Shown in pieces: positions 46,106 through 54,922 of a stretch of DNA of 64,000 bases; within the stretch, counting starts at the first letter, position 1; every line of letters begins with the position of its first letter. Under the pieces are notes generated by a model. It saw only the letters and a program-made list of their open reading frames with translations, was not told the DNA's origin and ran no database searches. The stretch comes from Labilibaculum antarcticum (GTDB taxonomy: Bacteria; Bacteroidota; Bacteroidia; Bacteroidales; Marinifilaceae): contig NZ_AP018042.1 in assembly GCF_002356295.1 (NCBI RefSeq), positions 5,054,361 through 5,118,360 of the forward strand, given 5' to 3'. The position numbers and the translations under genes are program-made.

Positions 46106-47155
46106 TTAGGCTTCTGTAATTTGATCGCTATTGCTAACACCAGCATCCTCGAAGCTGGCCATTTGATTCAAGAAATTTACCGCAGATTCAATAATTGGAT
46201 ATGCCACTGCAGCTCCCGTACCCTCACCAAGTCGCATTCCTAAATCGAGAATTGGTTCGGCATTTAAATGCTTAAGCATATGTTTGTGACCAGTTTCATT
46301 CGATTTGTGTGTAAATATACAATACTCCAGAACGTTAGCATTCATTTTTGATGCGGCTAAAAGTGCTGAGCTAATGATAAACCCATCAACCATAATTACC
46401 ATTTTTAATTCAGCAGCTTTCATCATTGCTCCAACAATCATTACAATTTCGAATCCTCCAAAATGTGTTAGAATGTTCTCAACAGTATTATGTCCTTTGT
46501 AATTATCAACGGCCTTTTTCAGTATTTCATATTTCTTTTTCAAACCTTCATCATCCCATCCGGTGCCACGGCCAACGCATTCTTTTAAATCGACTCCAGC
46601 TAAAACATGCAATAAAATAGCTCCCGACGAAGTATTTCCAATTCCCATTTCTCCAAAACCAATAATATTCGATCCTTCCCGATGCATTTTATCGCAAAGA
46701 TCTGCACCACGCTTAATCGCTGTTTCAAATTGTTTGGCTGTCATTGCAGATTCATTCAAATAGCTTTTTGTTCCGTAATCAACTTTAGCGTTAATTACTC
46801 CGGAGCTTTTGTCAAAATCAAAATTAACACCGGCATCAATTATCCGAATGTCTATTCCGTTCTGACGACCAAATACGTTAATTGCAGCACCTCCATTAAT
46901 AAAATTGGCAACCATTTGCCAGGTAACTTCTTGCGGATAAGGACTTACGCCATCAAGAGCTATTCCATGATCTGCCGCAAAGACCATAATGGTTGGTTGT
47001 TTTAACTCAGGTGTTAAAGTGTTTTGAATACATCCTATTTTCACAGCTAATTGTTCCAAAATACCTAAAGATCCAATCGGTTTGGTTTTGAAATCAATTT
47101 TATGTTGAAGTTGTTCTGTTAGCTCGTTATTGGGTTTATTTATATTGAAATTCAT
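46106..47155 (-). CDS. cobT: Nicotinate-nucleotide:base phosphoribosyltransferase, copy 1
   Basis: Activates the lower-ligand base (classically dimethylbenzimidazole) as alpha-ribotide. The 349 residues contain the family motifs KPIGSLGILEQLA, FAADHGIA, NGGAAINVF, GEMGIGNTSSGA and the C-terminal RLGEGTGAAVAYPI, which carries the catalytic glutamate. It directly abuts cobS. A second complete copy lies just upstream, clearly more than half identical by eye, so base specificity of each copy is open. Confidence 0.95.
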   Translation of the reverse strand: MNFNINKPNNELTEQLQHKIDFKTKPIGSLGILEQLAVKIGCIQNTLTPELKQPTIMVFAADHGIALDGVSPYPQEVTWQMVANFINGGAAINVFGRQNGIDIRIIDAGVNFDFDKSSGVINAKVDYGTKSYLNESAMTAKQFETAIKRGADLCDKMHREGSNIIGFGEMGIGNTSSGAILLHVLAGVDLKECVGRGTGWDDEGLKKKYEILKKAVDNYKGHNTVENILTHFGGFEIVMIVGAMMKAAELKMVIMVDGFIISSALLAASKMNANVLEYCIFTHKSNETGHKHMLKHLNAEPILDLGMRLGEGTGAAVAYPIIESAVNFLNQMASFEDAGVSNSDQITEA

Positions 47156-47193
47156 TGATATGATTTTTTAATAGAAAATTAAATATAAAACAA

Positions 47194-48249
47194 TTAGCTG
47201 ATTGTTTCTACTTCTTCTGATTCGCTTACACCAGCTTCCTTAAATGAAGCCATTTCATTTATAAACTGTACGGCACTTTTCACAATTGGATAACAAACCA
47301 CCGCACCTGTTCCTTCGCCCAATCGCATACCGATATCCAATATTGGTTCTGCATTTAGGTGGTTTAGCATTTTTATGTGTGCTTTTTCATTTGATTTATG
47401 TGCAAACAAACAATATTCCAACACTTTAGAATTTATTTTTGATGCAGCGAGCAATGCTGAAGTAATAATAAAGCCATCAATCAACATTGTCATTCTTAAT
47501 TCTGCAGCTTTCAGCATTGCACCGGCAATCATAACCACTTCAAAACCACCAAACTGAGTCAGTACGTCAATTGGATCTTTACTTCCATCGTATTTGGATA
47601 AGGCTTCATTTAGCAAGTTAAATTTAGATTTTACTCCCTTGCTGTCGAGTCCTGTGCCTCTTCCCACACATTCGTCTAAAGTAATATCAGCTAAAAGACT
47701 TAAAATTAAAGCTGCCGAAGATGTGTTTCCGATTCCTTTTTCTCCAAAAGCAATAAAGTTACATCCTTCTTTATGAATTTCTTCAATTACATCAGCGCCA
47801 CGCTTAAATCCTTCCAGACATTGATCTTTTGACATTGCCGGTTCAAATCTGTAATTCTTTGTGCCGTAAGCTATTTTTTTATTAATGATATTTAATGATG
47901 GATCAAAATCATGATCGATACCTGCATCAACAACTTTAAAATCAATCCCGTGCTGGCGTGAAAAAACATTTATTGCGGCACCTCCCTGCATATAATTGTA
48001 TAGCATTTGGTAACTCACAGATTTAGGATAAAAACTAACGCCATCGTCAGCAATCCCATGATCTCCTGCAAATACCACGACAGTGGGGTTTACAATTTCT
48101 GGAGATAAACTGTTCTGTATTTTCCCTATTTGAAATGCAATTTTCTCGAGTACTCCCAATGAACCAATAGGTTTTGTTTTTCCATTAATTTTGTTCAATA
48201 TCCTATCATCTAGTTCTGTAGATAAGCTTTCTATATCAAATTTTTGCAT
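47194..48249 (-). CDS. cobT: Nicotinate-nucleotide:base phosphoribosyltransferase, copy 2
   Basis: Second complete CobT-family enzyme, 351 residues, 38 bp upstream of copy 1. Motifs are intact: KPIGSLGVLEKIA, FAGDHGIA, QGGAAINVF, GEKGIGNTSSAA and RLGEGTGAVVCYPI. Differences from copy 1 cluster around the base-binding segment (YPKSVSYQMLYNY against YPQEVTWQMVANF). Neither copy is truncated, which argues for distinct roles or a heteromer rather than decay. It is the first gene of the cobT-cobT-cobS-cobC block. Confidence 0.94.
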   Translation of the reverse strand: MQKFDIESLSTELDDRILNKINGKTKPIGSLGVLEKIAFQIGKIQNSLSPEIVNPTVVVFAGDHGIADDGVSFYPKSVSYQMLYNYMQGGAAINVFSRQHGIDFKVVDAGIDHDFDPSLNIINKKIAYGTKNYRFEPAMSKDQCLEGFKRGADVIEEIHKEGCNFIAFGEKGIGNTSSAALILSLLADITLDECVGRGTGLDSKGVKSKFNLLNEALSKYDGSKDPIDVLTQFGGFEVVMIAGAMLKAAELRMTMLIDGFIITSALLAASKINSKVLEYCLFAHKSNEKAHIKMLNHLNAEPILDIGMRLGEGTGAVVCYPIVKSAVQFINEMASFKEAGVSESEEVETIS

Positions 48250-48463
48250 AGGTTTAATGTGTTTTTTAAGAACGGCAATTTACACAAAAAGACCAGTAAC
48301 ACTTAAGGAATATTGATGCTAGAGAATATATTTCTTATTTACGGAGGCTCTCAATAAAACCTTCAATCTTATGCTGTTTCCAAATTTATAAACAGATCTA
48401 TATATTCTAGTCATACCCTGACATATAAAGCTTGCTTATAGTCAGAACATAACAGTATAGAAA

Positions 48464-48501
48464 ATGCAAAAAGCGGTCATTTCCATAGTGATGACCGCCT
48501 T
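48464..48501 (-). terminator. Intrinsic terminator after the BPL-N lipoprotein gene
   Basis: On the minus strand GGCGGTCAT pairs with ATGACCGCt around a 10-nt loop and leads into a T run. It separates the upstream cobD-cbiB-cobU unit from the cobT block. Confidence 0.8.
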
Positions 48502-48525
48502 ATATATATTACAGTGTGTTATTCG

Positions 48526-49671
48526 CTAGCTATTTGAGCCCAAAATACCTCTTAGTGCTTTCAAGTTTTTTTCCAATTCAATTTTGATATTGTTATCCGT
48601 CTCAGTCATAGCAGCTGCTTCCAAATCAGGAATGGCGTCTGTTCGCTCCAGTTGAATCAATGCCCAAGAAGCTTTCACTCTCACCATAGCATCCTTATCG
48701 CGAAGCATACCAGGAATCCATTTTTTCGAAGACCAACAAGCCAATTCAATCACTTTATCAATTGCTATTAATTTGTCATCCTTTGATCCGGATAGCATTT
48801 GGTAATATTTTTCTTGAAGATCTTTAACTTCTTTTGTATAGATTATCTCTTCAGTAAAGAAATTTGGTCGAACAACACTTTCTGAATATTTGATCATTTC
48901 ATTATTTGTCGCCCAACGAACAATTCGAGCTAACATCCATCTCATACCAGGAGTACATTCCGGATGCCCAACAAAAGAAGCGACTTTCCCTTTACCTACT
49001 TGAGCTACAACTATAAATGGTTTGTTGTTGGTCATGTTTGCAGGACTTCCTTCAACTGTATGAACATCAGAAAGCATACTTGCCAATTCAATTCCCACAC
49101 TATTTTTAGTGGAAACCAAAACAGGGCCTTCGTAATATTGGCACAATGAAATTTTTTGATCTTTTAGTTCAGGGAAAATTTCCAATCCTTTCTCAGTTAA
49201 TGAAAATTTCACCAAACCATGACCTCGATTATCATGCTCAATATCAATCGCCTCAAAACCAGTAAGGTTAAGACTTGGATAGTTTGGAGTTTCGGTCATA
49301 ATGTATGCTCCTGCACAAATTCCAATAACAGAAATTCCTTTTTCTTTTACCAGTTGAACAACCTTTTCCATCCCCGTTTCACCTAAACTTTGAGTTTCAC
49401 CTCTGCCACTTCCACCTGGAAATATAATAGCATCAAATTGATCTAGTTCACCAGACATAATTTGACTTGCACGTATCACTTCACAATCAATGGCCGGGTC
49501 AATTTTTAGTGCCTCAATAGCATCGGTAATACACCAGGGACTGTCGCCGTTTTTATCGAAAACACCAACTTTAATTTTATTTGAGATGGTCTTTTTTTCT
49601 ACCCTTTTACAAGATGAAATAGTAATGAGAATAATAAGTGCTGAAAAAATGAAGGTGAGCGATTTAGTCAT
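48526..49671 (-). CDS. BPL-N/glutamine-amidotransferase-like lipoprotein
   Basis: The 381 residues start with a lipoprotein signal (ALIILITISSC, Cys21). A class-I amidotransferase-like BPL-N domain covers about 33-245, with the nucleophile region IGICAGAYIMTE near 119 and FPGGSGRGETQ near 91. The C-terminal 90 residues look like HEAT helices (VRVKASWALIQLERTDAIPDLEAAA). Its start codon shares one base with the cobU stop, so it is translationally coupled to a cobalamin gene, although a secreted amidotransferase has no known role there. Substrate unknown. Confidence 0.83.
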   Translation of the reverse strand: MTKSLTFIFSALIILITISSCKRVEKKTISNKIKVGVFDKNGDSPWCITDAIEALKIDPAIDCEVIRASQIMSGELDQFDAIIFPGGSGRGETQSLGETGMEKVVQLVKEKGISVIGICAGAYIMTETPNYPSLNLTGFEAIDIEHDNRGHGLVKFSLTEKGLEIFPELKDQKISLCQYYEGPVLVSTKNSVGIELASMLSDVHTVEGSPANMTNNKPFIVVAQVGKGKVASFVGHPECTPGMRWMLARIVRWATNNEMIKYSESVVRPNFFTEEIIYTKEVKDLQEKYYQMLSGSKDDKLIAIDKVIELACWSSKKWIPGMLRDKDAMVRVKASWALIQLERTDAIPDLEAAAMTETDNNIKIELEKNLKALRGILGSNS

Positions 49672-50186
49672 TATGCTTGTGTGTTTTTTATTTCAAGTGG
49701 TAAACCAGATATAATTAAGGTTACACGGTCCGCTTTTTTTGCAATATATTGATTGATTCTACCCTGTAAATCGTTGAATCTCATCGCCACTTCATTGCCC
49801 GGATGGCCACCTAAGCCCACTTCATTGCTGACAATAATCCAATCACAATCCTGAGAGAGGCTCTTATCCAGTTCAGCTTTAGCTTCTTCCAGACTCTTCT
49901 CATCCTGCTCACCATTGTCAAAGAAAATATTTGTCAGCCAGAGGGTTATGCAATCAAGTAAAACCAATCGTCCCTCGAAATCGAGAGAACTCAGCTCTTT
50001 TTCCTCTTCAATGCTTTCCCATTGTTCACCACGACGGGCCTTATGAGCCTCAATACGGGCACGATGTCCATCGTCCCAAATACGAGAAGTTGCCAGATAA
50101 ACAGGATTTGTTGATTGTTCAAGGGCCAATTGTTCTGCGTATTCGCTTTTTCCACAACGTTGACCGCCTGTAATAAGATGAATCAT
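49671..50186 (-). CDS. cobU: Adenosylcobinamide kinase / adenosylcobinamide-phosphate guanylyltransferase
   Basis: Phosphorylates adenosylcobinamide and then transfers GMP, giving the CobS substrate. The 171 residues contain the P-loop GGQRCGKSEYAEQLA near residue 6, the YLATS...DDGHRARIEAHKARR segment (with the guanylylation-site histidine) and WIIVSNEVGLGGHPGNEVA. The stop overlaps the start of the BPL-N gene by one base. GC content is higher than that of the cobT block. Confidence 0.96.
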   Translation of the reverse strand: MIHLITGGQRCGKSEYAEQLALEQSTNPVYLATSRIWDDGHRARIEAHKARRGEQWESIEEEKELSSLDFEGRLVLLDCITLWLTNIFFDNGEQDEKSLEEAKAELDKSLSQDCDWIIVSNEVGLGGHPGNEVAMRFNDLQGRINQYIAKKADRVTLIISGLPLEIKNTQA

Positions 50187-50222
50187 GATGATAATTTAAA
50201 TATTTCTAACTGAAGAATGCAA

Positions 50223-50471
50223 TTATATGCCATCTATGATGGTGTATATCAAGGCAAAATGCAGAAGTAGAATAAAGAAAAAGGATAACTTTTGATGTCG
50301 CGTTTTAAATCCGATATACATTTTTGTAAGGAATAGTAATACAGGGAAAAAATAAAACACATATTCATTTATATAATCATGTAATACTAAAAAGAAAGAG
50401 CCATAATAAGCTACAATCATAAATCTATCAATGAGATTAAATACTGTTCTTTTATTAAAGAGAGTTGCCAT
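50223..50471 (-). CDS. Small membrane protein of unknown function
   Basis: Not recognised. From the ATG at 50471 (MATLFNKRTVFNLIDRF) it has 82 residues with three hydrophobic segments (about 18-34, 37-52, 62-80). An in-frame TTG two codons earlier is less likely. It sits between cbiB and cobU on the same strand, with gaps of 91 and 36 bp, and is the only gene in this stretch without a known cobalamin role. Its composition is more AT-rich than its neighbours. Confidence 0.55.
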   Translation of the reverse strand: MATLFNKRTVFNLIDRFMIVAYYGSFFLVLHDYINEYVFYFFPVLLFLTKMYIGFKTRHQKLSFFFILLLHFALIYTIIDGI

Positions 50472-50562
50472 GAGCAATATCAGTTATAGTGTTCAAATAA
50501 CAAATGTTGAATGCAAAAAATGAAAACATATAGTGCTTTTTGTATTCTTAAAGCGAGTAAAT

Positions 50563-51513
50563 CTATTTGACTAGCAGATTGATGCCCAGATAAAAAGCTA
50601 AAATCAGTACAATCGTCGCCAAACAAACCGCATGATTGATGTAGGCAAGGCGCTTGATCTCCGAATTTTCAATCTTTCGATCCAACTCACCAATATAAGG
50701 TTTCTCAACCATCTTGCCGCCATAATCGTGTGCACCACCAAATCGGCAATTCAATATACCAGCCAAGGCCGATTCAGGATAACCCGAATTGGGGCTGATA
50801 TGCGAACGTCCATAGCGGAATATGAATATAAAACCCCTGTAACTCAGGCTCACAAGCACCATCAGGAAGGCGGTGATACGAGCAGGAATAAAGTTAACCG
50901 CATCATCAATTCGTGCCGCAACCCGACCAAAGTACAGGTATTTCTCGTTTTTATAACCAATCATGGAGTCCAACGTGTTGATCATTTTATAGGCCATCAT
51001 GGCTGGTAAGCCACCCACGGCATAAAAAAAGAGAGGTGCCACCACACCATCCGAAAGGTTTTCAGACAGGGTTTCGAATACAGCCAGGCGAATCTCTTGT
51101 TCGCTAAGACCCTTGGTGTCACGACCAACAATCCACGACAAGCGTTTACGTCCTGCCTCCAGACCTTTCTCTTCCAGCTCTTTAAAAACCTCGTAGCCTT
51201 CCTGCAAAAGACTACGATTAGCCAAGCCATAAAACACAAAAACAGAGGTGAATAAGATGAAAGCCCATTTCTCCCAGCCTAATAGCAACAAGGAAAGAAA
51301 GTAAAAAGATGAATAGATCAGTAGAATTAAACTCAGGCTCATAAAAGCACCCTTTAGTAAGCGATGCTTCCCATGATTGAGCTTTTCAGTTCCCAAACTG
51401 ATCATATTGCCAAAACCCACGATGGGATGTGGAAAATTACGGGGATCTCCTAATATGAGATCCAAAATGTACCCTATAATTAGGGGTAGTATTATGAGTT
51501 CGATTTGCTCCAT
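50563..51513 (-). CDS. cbiB: Adenosylcobinamide-phosphate synthase
   Basis: Attaches aminopropanol (phosphate) to adenosylcobyric acid, in the membrane. The 316 residues hold about five membrane segments. Motifs include GYILDLILGDPRNFPHPIVG at the N-terminus, IVGRDTKGLSEQEI, ETLSENLSDGVVAPLFFYAV and NTLDSMIGYKNEKY. The start overlaps the 3' end of cobD by 22 bp. GC is about 50%, well above the flanking genes. Confidence 0.96.
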   Translation of the reverse strand: MEQIELIILPLIIGYILDLILGDPRNFPHPIVGFGNMISLGTEKLNHGKHRLLKGAFMSLSLILLIYSSFYFLSLLLLGWEKWAFILFTSVFVFYGLANRSLLQEGYEVFKELEEKGLEAGRKRLSWIVGRDTKGLSEQEIRLAVFETLSENLSDGVVAPLFFYAVGGLPAMMAYKMINTLDSMIGYKNEKYLYFGRVAARIDDAVNFIPARITAFLMVLVSLSYRGFIFIFRYGRSHISPNSGYPESALAGILNCRFGGAHDYGGKMVEKPYIGELDRKIENSEIKRLAYINHAVCLATIVLILAFYLGINLLVK

Positions 51514-52520
51514 TGGGTCAGTGCGTCTATTAAAAGTTGGTTTTTGTCTTCGGATAAGGTGGCGACACGAATAAATTGGTTGCTGAGTCCTCGAAAGTTA
51601 CTTGCATCACGAATGAGCAAGCCAAATTCTGAAATTAGCAGCTTTTTAAGTTCTGAAGCATTTGATTTCTCTAGTTCGATCAAAAAATAGGAAGTTTTTG
51701 AAGACCATATTTTAAGACCTGGAATTTGAGCCAGTTTTTCAGAAAATTCCTTTTGGTCTGATTTGTACTGTTTTACGGGAGGCAGAAAGCTCTCCTTCCT
51801 TTGCAAAATGTACTTTCCAGCCTCAATTGCTATGGAATTAACCGTCCAGGGAGGCTTGAAAAATCGGATATTCTGTACCATAGCCCTGTTTGCGATCAAA
51901 TAGCCCAATCTCAGGCCGGGTATGGAGAAGTTTTTAGTCAATGACTTCACCAAAATCAAATTTGGGTGCTTATCAATCAAATCGATTGCAGATGAAATCG
52001 CATCAGTAAAGTCGATATAGGCTTCATCCACCACAAAAGTGCTCTTAATGTTATTTTTAAGAAGAGATTTTAGGAAAGCCTTCTCAACAACACGACCATC
52101 AGGGTTATTGGGGTTGCAAAGCCAAACCAGACCTTCTGAAAAGAGGGTGGTTCCTTTTAAATCAGCCCAATTGTGGAATTTAAGCTGATGTCTGTTCACA
52201 TTGCAGGCATCCTCATACTCAGCAAAAGTCGGGATCATAATAGTCGAAGTCTTTGAATGAAAGGCCTGTGCAATTAAGTAGAAGGCCTCAGTGGCCCCGT
52301 TGCAGGCCAGAACCTGATCCGTACCAATATCCAGATCCTGAGCAATTAAGTCGCAAAGACTCTCGGCTGCAGGCTCAGGGTAAGCATGTATCTTATCCCA
52401 GCTTGCTTGAATAAAGGTCTTTAGCGCCTCAGATCTGCCGCCATACCAGATGTTCGTCGAGAAATTGGCTTTTATAGGCTGTGTATAGAGATAGGCGTCG
52501 TCGCCGTGACCGTGTAACAT
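51492..52520 (-). CDS. cobD: Threonine-phosphate decarboxylase
   Basis: PLP enzyme that makes aminopropanol phosphate from threonine phosphate, for CbiB. The 342 residues begin MLHGHGDDAYLY, the HGD start typical of CobD. Class-I/II aminotransferase fold motifs follow: NGATEAFYLI near 80, WLCNPNNPDGRV near 130 and the PLP lysine in VKSLTKNFSIPGLRLGYL near 195-200. It could in principle be a histidinol-phosphate aminotransferase, but the N-terminus and overlap with cbiB favour CobD. Confidence 0.92.
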   Translation of the reverse strand: MLHGHGDDAYLYTQPIKANFSTNIWYGGRSEALKTFIQASWDKIHAYPEPAAESLCDLIAQDLDIGTDQVLACNGATEAFYLIAQAFHSKTSTIMIPTFAEYEDACNVNRHQLKFHNWADLKGTTLFSEGLVWLCNPNNPDGRVVEKAFLKSLLKNNIKSTFVVDEAYIDFTDAISSAIDLIDKHPNLILVKSLTKNFSIPGLRLGYLIANRAMVQNIRFFKPPWTVNSIAIEAGKYILQRKESFLPPVKQYKSDQKEFSEKLAQIPGLKIWSSKTSYFLIELEKSNASELKKLLISEFGLLIRDASNFRGLSNQFIRVATLSEDKNQLLIDALTQWSKSNS

Positions 52521-52601
52521 ATTGAATATGAGTCGAGTTTGTAATCAGTATTCTAATTTCTTAGAAGACCCAAATTAAGCGAATAAAGCAAACAAAAACA
52601 A

Positions 52602-52635
52602 TAGGTTTACAGTTGTAATCACATCTGTAAACCTA
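52602..52635 (-). terminator. Probable pyrD terminator hairpin
   Basis: TAGGTTTACAG and CTGTAAACCTA form a perfect 11-bp stem with a 12-nt loop. On the minus strand it is followed by TTGTTTTTGTTT. The arms contain the same TTACA/TGTAA word that crowds the region upstream of the XRE gene. Confidence 0.6.
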
Positions 52636-52645
52636 CCAACCACAC

Positions 52646-52699
52646 ATTAAAGAATTATTTCTTTAATCAGTCCTCGTATTAGAGAAATAATTCTTTAAT
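52646..52699. repeat. 17-bp perfect inverted repeat downstream of pyrD
   Basis: ATTAAAGAATTATTTCT (52646-52662) and AGAAATAATTCTTTAAT (52683-52699) pair perfectly around a 20-nt loop. It lies immediately after the pyrD stop, before a second hairpin. It could be a weak terminator, an mRNA 3'-end stabiliser or a protein site. Confidence 0.6.
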
Positions 52700-52712
52700 A
52701 AGTTATCTTATT

Positions 52713-53627
52713 CTATTTCAGATTAATAGCACCAATTAAATCATTAATATCACTCACTTGATGACGAATCATGTAGTCTTTTATACCTTCTACAATCTTC
52801 ACACTCACCTGAGGGTCGATAAAGTTAGCTGTACCAATCTGAATGGCTGTGGCACCTGCCAGAATGAACTCAATAGCATCTTTTGCATTCATGATACCTC
52901 CTAAGCCAACTACAGGGATATTCACCGCCTGAGCAACCTGCCAAACCATTCGCAAAGCTACAGGCTTTACACATGGACCAGATAAACCTCCTGTAATTGT
53001 AGATAAAAGGGGCCTTCTTGTTTCTGAATCTATAGCCATTCCTAACAATGTGTTGATAAGTGATACCGAATCAGCACCTTCAGCTTCAACAGCCTTAGCT
53101 ATTTCTGCTATATCAGTAACATTAGGTGAAAGCTTTACCATTAAATGCTTTTTATACACCTTGCGAACTGCTCGAACCACAGATGCAGCGGATGCACAAC
53201 TAGTTCCGAAGGCCATTCCGCCTTCTTTAACGTTCGGACAGGAGATATTAAGCTCAATTGCCGGTATTTTGTCCAATTCATTGATCATTGCAGCTGTTTC
53301 CACGTAGTCTTCTATTACAGAGCCGGAAACGTTGACCAAAATATTGGTATCGTAGTGATTTATTCTAGGATATATGTTATTGCAGAAATATTCGACGCCT
53401 TTATTCTGCAAACCTACAGCATTTAGCATTCCTGAAGGTGTTTCAGCCATTCTAGGGTAAGGATTTCCTTCCCGATGGTGTCTGGTGGTACCTTTAACCA
53501 AGATACCGCCTAACTGGCTGATATCGATGAAATCTTCGAATTCTTCACCGTAACCAAATGTTCCGGAAGCAGTCATTACCGGATTCTTAAGAATCATATC
53601 CTTAAGTTTAACTTCCAAATTTACCAT
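52713..53627 (-). CDS. pyrD: Dihydroorotate dehydrogenase B, catalytic subunit
   Basis: FMN enzyme oxidising dihydroorotate to orotate in pyrimidine synthesis. The 304 residues start [21 protein letters not shown] and include [18 protein letters not shown] (active-site cysteine expected in ISCPN), [20 protein letters not shown] and VVGLGGI. It overlaps pyrK by 7 bp, which identifies the NAD-linked class 1B heteromeric enzyme. Confidence 0.96.
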   Translation of the reverse strand: MVNLEVKLKDMILKNPVMTASGTFGYGEEFEDFIDISQLGGILVKGTTRHHREGNPYPRMAETPSGMLNAVGLQNKGVEYFCNNIYPRINHYDTNILVNVSGSVIEDYVETAAMINELDKIPAIELNISCPNVKEGGMAFGTSCASAASVVRAVRKVYKKHLMVKLSPNVTDIAEIAKAVEAEGADSVSLINTLLGMAIDSETRRPLLSTITGGLSGPCVKPVALRMVWQVAQAVNIPVVGLGGIMNAKDAIEFILAGATAIQIGTANFIDPQVSVKIVEGIKDYMIRHQVSDINDLIGAINLK

Positions 53628-54382
53628 TTTAACTCGTTTATATTGAACACCGGACCTTCAGTGCATGTACATATATTACCTCTTTTTGTATCAGTTACAC
53701 AGCATAAGCATGCTCCAAATCCACAAGCCATCGTGTTTTCTAGTGAAACCTCACACGGAATGTCTTTGCTTTTAGCATAAGCAGCTACTGCCTTCATCAT
53801 GAGTTCTGGTCCACAAGTAAACGTGTAATCAAACTTCTCATTAAGCACAGAATGTTGCGTAGGATAGCCTTTTTCGCCTATTGAGCCATCTTCGGTAGTT
53901 ACGAATATACGCCCGTATTCTTTGTAAGAATCTAATTCAACAGCATCGTAGGCAGAGCGTACACCCAATATGGTTGTAACCTCGTTTCCGGCCTCCTTAA
54001 GATGTTTTGCCAAGTATAATAAAGGAGCGACACCACAGCCACCGCCAATTAGAAGAGTTTTAGAGTTTTTAGGAATAGAATACTGATTTCCTAATGGAAA
54101 AACGATATTTAGCCTGTCTCCAAGCTTTAAATCGCCCAATTTAGTGGTGCCTTCTCCAAGCTTTTTAATGTATAATTTGATGATATTCTTTTCGTAATCA
54201 ACAAAATGGATGGATAAAGGTCTTCTAAGGAAGGTGTTGGTTGCATTTTCTACAAGAACGTTAACAAATTGCCCTGGTTTAATGTCAGGTAAAGGCTTAG
54301 ATGCCTTTATATCAATAACAAAAGTCCCTTTATTAAGCTCTTCCTTGTGCAGTACCTCAAAGTCCTGTACTAATTTTTTCAT
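53621..54382 (-). CDS. pyrK: Dihydroorotate dehydrogenase B electron transfer subunit
   Basis: FAD and [2Fe-2S] subunit passing electrons from PyrD to NAD+. The 253 residues have a ferredoxin-reductase fold: FAD site [12 protein letters not shown] near 55, [16 protein letters not shown] near 115. The C-terminal cluster ligands lie in [11 protein letters not shown] followed by CTC (near 222-240). First gene of pyrK-pyrD with a clear minus-7 box upstream. Confidence 0.96.
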   Translation of the reverse strand: MKKLVQDFEVLHKEELNKGTFVIDIKASKPLPDIKPGQFVNVLVENATNTFLRRPLSIHFVDYEKNIIKLYIKKLGEGTTKLGDLKLGDRLNIVFPLGNQYSIPKNSKTLLIGGGCGVAPLLYLAKHLKEAGNEVTTILGVRSAYDAVELDSYKEYGRIFVTTEDGSIGEKGYPTQHSVLNEKFDYTFTCGPELMMKAVAAYAKSKDIPCEVSLENTMACGFGACLCCVTDTKRGNICTCTEGPVFNINELKW

Positions 54383-54423
54383 GCTGCCTGATTGTATTTT
54401 AAACTGTTAAGTATAAACGCAGG

Positions 54424-54431
54424 CAAAGATA
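54424..54431 (-). promoter_or_regulatory. Candidate pyrK-pyrD minus-7 box
   Basis: On the minus strand this reads TATCTTTG, an exact TAnnTTTG match, 42 bp upstream of the pyrK ATG and just after the XRE gene. Confidence 0.55.
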
Positions 54432-54444
54432 AGTTAAAAAATGC

Positions 54445-54873
54445 TTAGGAAGGATTGTATTCTTTAAAAGTTTTATCACTATAAAATACCACAACTTTTT
54501 CTATTTGCTTGCCAGACACAAACGCACTCATTTCCAATACAGGCTCTTGGTTTGGGCGTGGAGTACTGATTGGTTCTTTATTTAATTTAGGGGGCTGATT
54601 AACTTGATTTTCAACAGGGGATTGATCCGTTTCATGTTCCTGAAACAAGGAAGGTGAACCTTGTGATTTGTACATATTACCACTACCTGAAATAAGCCAA
54701 TTAGGGTCGATTTTAGGAAATGATGTTAATATTTTCTGAACAAAGTCAAGACTAGGGTTATTACGACCCGATAAAATATGAGAAATACTAGATCGCTGCA
54801 CGCCTATAGTATCTGCAAACTTAGAAGAGGTTAGTCCTTCACTATTAATCAGCTGAACGATTCTATTTTTCAT
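54445..54873 (-). CDS. XRE-family transcriptional regulator
   Basis: The 142 residues begin with a helix-turn-helix of the XRE/Cro type (about 5-62: SSKFADTIGVQRSSISHILS with recognition helix near 27-35). A Pro/Gln/Asn-rich linker (70-115) follows. The C-terminus has a short conserved segment (IEKVVVFYSDKTFKEY) seen in many Bacteroidota XRE proteins. There is no peptidase domain as in phage repressors. Directly upstream lies a 1-kb gene-free region full of TTACA/TGTAA words, some inside its own promoter, so autoregulation is plausible. Confidence 0.87.
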   Translation of the reverse strand: MKNRIVQLINSEGLTSSKFADTIGVQRSSISHILSGRNNPSLDFVQKILTSFPKIDPNWLISGSGNMYKSQGSPSLFQEHETDQSPVENQVNQPPKLNKEPISTPRPNQEPVLEMSAFVSGKQIEKVVVFYSDKTFKEYNPS

Positions 54874-54922
54874 CTTTAGAGTTGTTTATATGTGAATTTT
54901 ACAGATGTTAATTTTAATGACA

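Noticed and set aside
52521-52712. Cobalamin riboswitch upstream of cobD
   Set aside because: I looked for the B12-box-like core and found only simple inverted repeats. The same holds for 48250-48525 upstream of the cobT genes.
54445-54873. Prophage repressor and prophage
   Set aside because: The XRE protein lacks a LexA-type peptidase domain, and no phage structural, integrase or lysis genes occur around it.
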